A program made the position numbers and the translations under genes. From positions 42,541,656 to 42,605,655 of the forward strand of contig OY829539.1 in NCBI GenBank assembly GCA_963691705.1: a DNA stretch of 64,000 nucleotides. Direction: 5' to 3'. The notes beneath the pieces are model-generated. The model was not told where the DNA came from. It searched no databases and saw only the letters and a list, made by a program, of their open reading frames with translations. Below, piece by piece: positions 63,540-64,000 of this stretch. The DNA comes from Viola odorata (lineage: Eukaryota; Streptophyta; Magnoliopsida; Malpighiales; Violaceae). Positions within the stretch are counted from its first letter, which is position 1, and each line of letters starts with the position of its first letter.

Positions 63540-64000
63540 GAAAATTGTAAATTGATCGGAAAGAATGTGGTTGAACTTACAGCAAGAAAGGGTGGAATGT
63601 GAGCTTGAGAGTGAGGGAGAAAAGAGTGAAAAAAAGAGTGAGATTGAGCGAGAGTGATGAGGAAAAGCTGCGGCATGAAAACAGCAAGCATGCCAATGAG
63701 AGTGCCATTGAGAGTGAGCATAACCCCACCAATGAGAGTGAACACATTGAGCCAAATGAATTTCAGGTTTTTGACAAACCCTTGTTTGAACTAGTTTTTG
63801 ACAACCCGTTGTTTGAACTTGACAATATTACTCAAGAGAAAGAAGAGAATGAGTGTGAGAGAGAGAAGAAAGTAAAGGGTGAATGAAAAATAAGGCAGGA
63901 AAATAGCAAGCATGCCATTGAGAATGAGCAAAATAAGCCGAGCAAAATAAGCCGAGCAAAAGTGTAGAAAAATTGTGAGAAGAAAGTGAGGAAAAGATGC
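63540..64000 (+). pseudogene. F charged region after gag
   Basis: Glu/Lys/Arg/Ser-rich frames with EPNEFQVFDKPLFEL and a repeated DNPLFEL word match the charged frame of E. It follows gag with no protease motif visible in between and runs to the window edge. Confidence 0.5.

Larger units (their letters stand above)
59741..64000 (+). mobile_element. Element F: gypsy-like element running off the window
   Basis: LTR, primer-binding site (60631..60642), a 1.8-kb leader, a possible mini-intron, gag and a charged region are visible before the window ends. Related to D and E. Whether it has pol cannot be told. Confidence 0.7.

Noticed and set aside
1..64000. Host genes, tRNA, rRNA, or an integrated pararetrovirus
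   Set aside because: No exon-like conserved protein outside the elements, no cloverleaf or rRNA segment recognised, and no movement protein, capsid or RT of the pararetrovirus type. All RT motifs are Ty3/gypsy with an integrase following.

Overview
The window is plant nuclear DNA made almost entirely of nested LTR retrotransposons of the Ty3/gypsy superfamily. Nothing looks like a host gene, tRNA or rRNA. The kingdom call rests on plant-type Tat and chromovirus polyproteins, Ogre-like LTR ends, hAT-like debris and GT-AG introns. A eudicot is likely, but no host gene is available to confirm this.

The stack was resolved from LTR ends (TG...CA) and target-site duplications. The oldest layer is D, a chromovirus on the + strand (about 2943..53820), with related short elements E and F around it. 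Element A (8000..50711, minus) lies inside the reverse transcriptase of D and is flanked by TCTAT. A is a Tat-type element, about 14.5 kb once its own insertions are subtracted. Three elements lie inside A: C (9998..20068, TSD ACTGG), an Ogre-like non-autonomous element; a solo LTR, here called G (24040..25566, flank GTGT); and B (32210..48775, +, TSD TGGAA), a second Tat element. B carries hAT-like sequence in its integrase. At the left edge, 1..2452 is the 3' end of a third Tat copy (A').

The most interesting content is the antisense half of the Tat elements. Downstream of gag-pol (dual RNase H), A and B each carry four genes on the opposite strand, in the same order and with recognisable homology. 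Gene a is about 125 aa and unknown. Gene b is a small protein with a basic cluster and an acidic tail. Genes c and d are two paralogues with a PF04195-like ('putative gypsy type transposon') domain, a phase-1 intron at an equivalent place, and a coiled-coil C-terminus. Gene a lies head-to-head with the 3' LTR. A 19-bp motif sits exactly 1 nt from the LTR in A, A' and B, and recurs upstream of gene b in A and B. The antisense genes and pol converge on a tandem-repeat block in both elements.

The right end (53821..64000) holds short elements E and F. They share primer-binding site, LTR ends, polypurine tract and a possible tiny leader intron with D, and E has no pol. An inverted pair of E LTRs forms a large palindrome at 56911..58484. 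All coding regions are decayed, mostly by stops from TGG to TAG/TGA and CAG to TAG, as expected of methylated plant repeats. Positions and repeat periods were read by eye. Family names are inferences from motifs, not search results.
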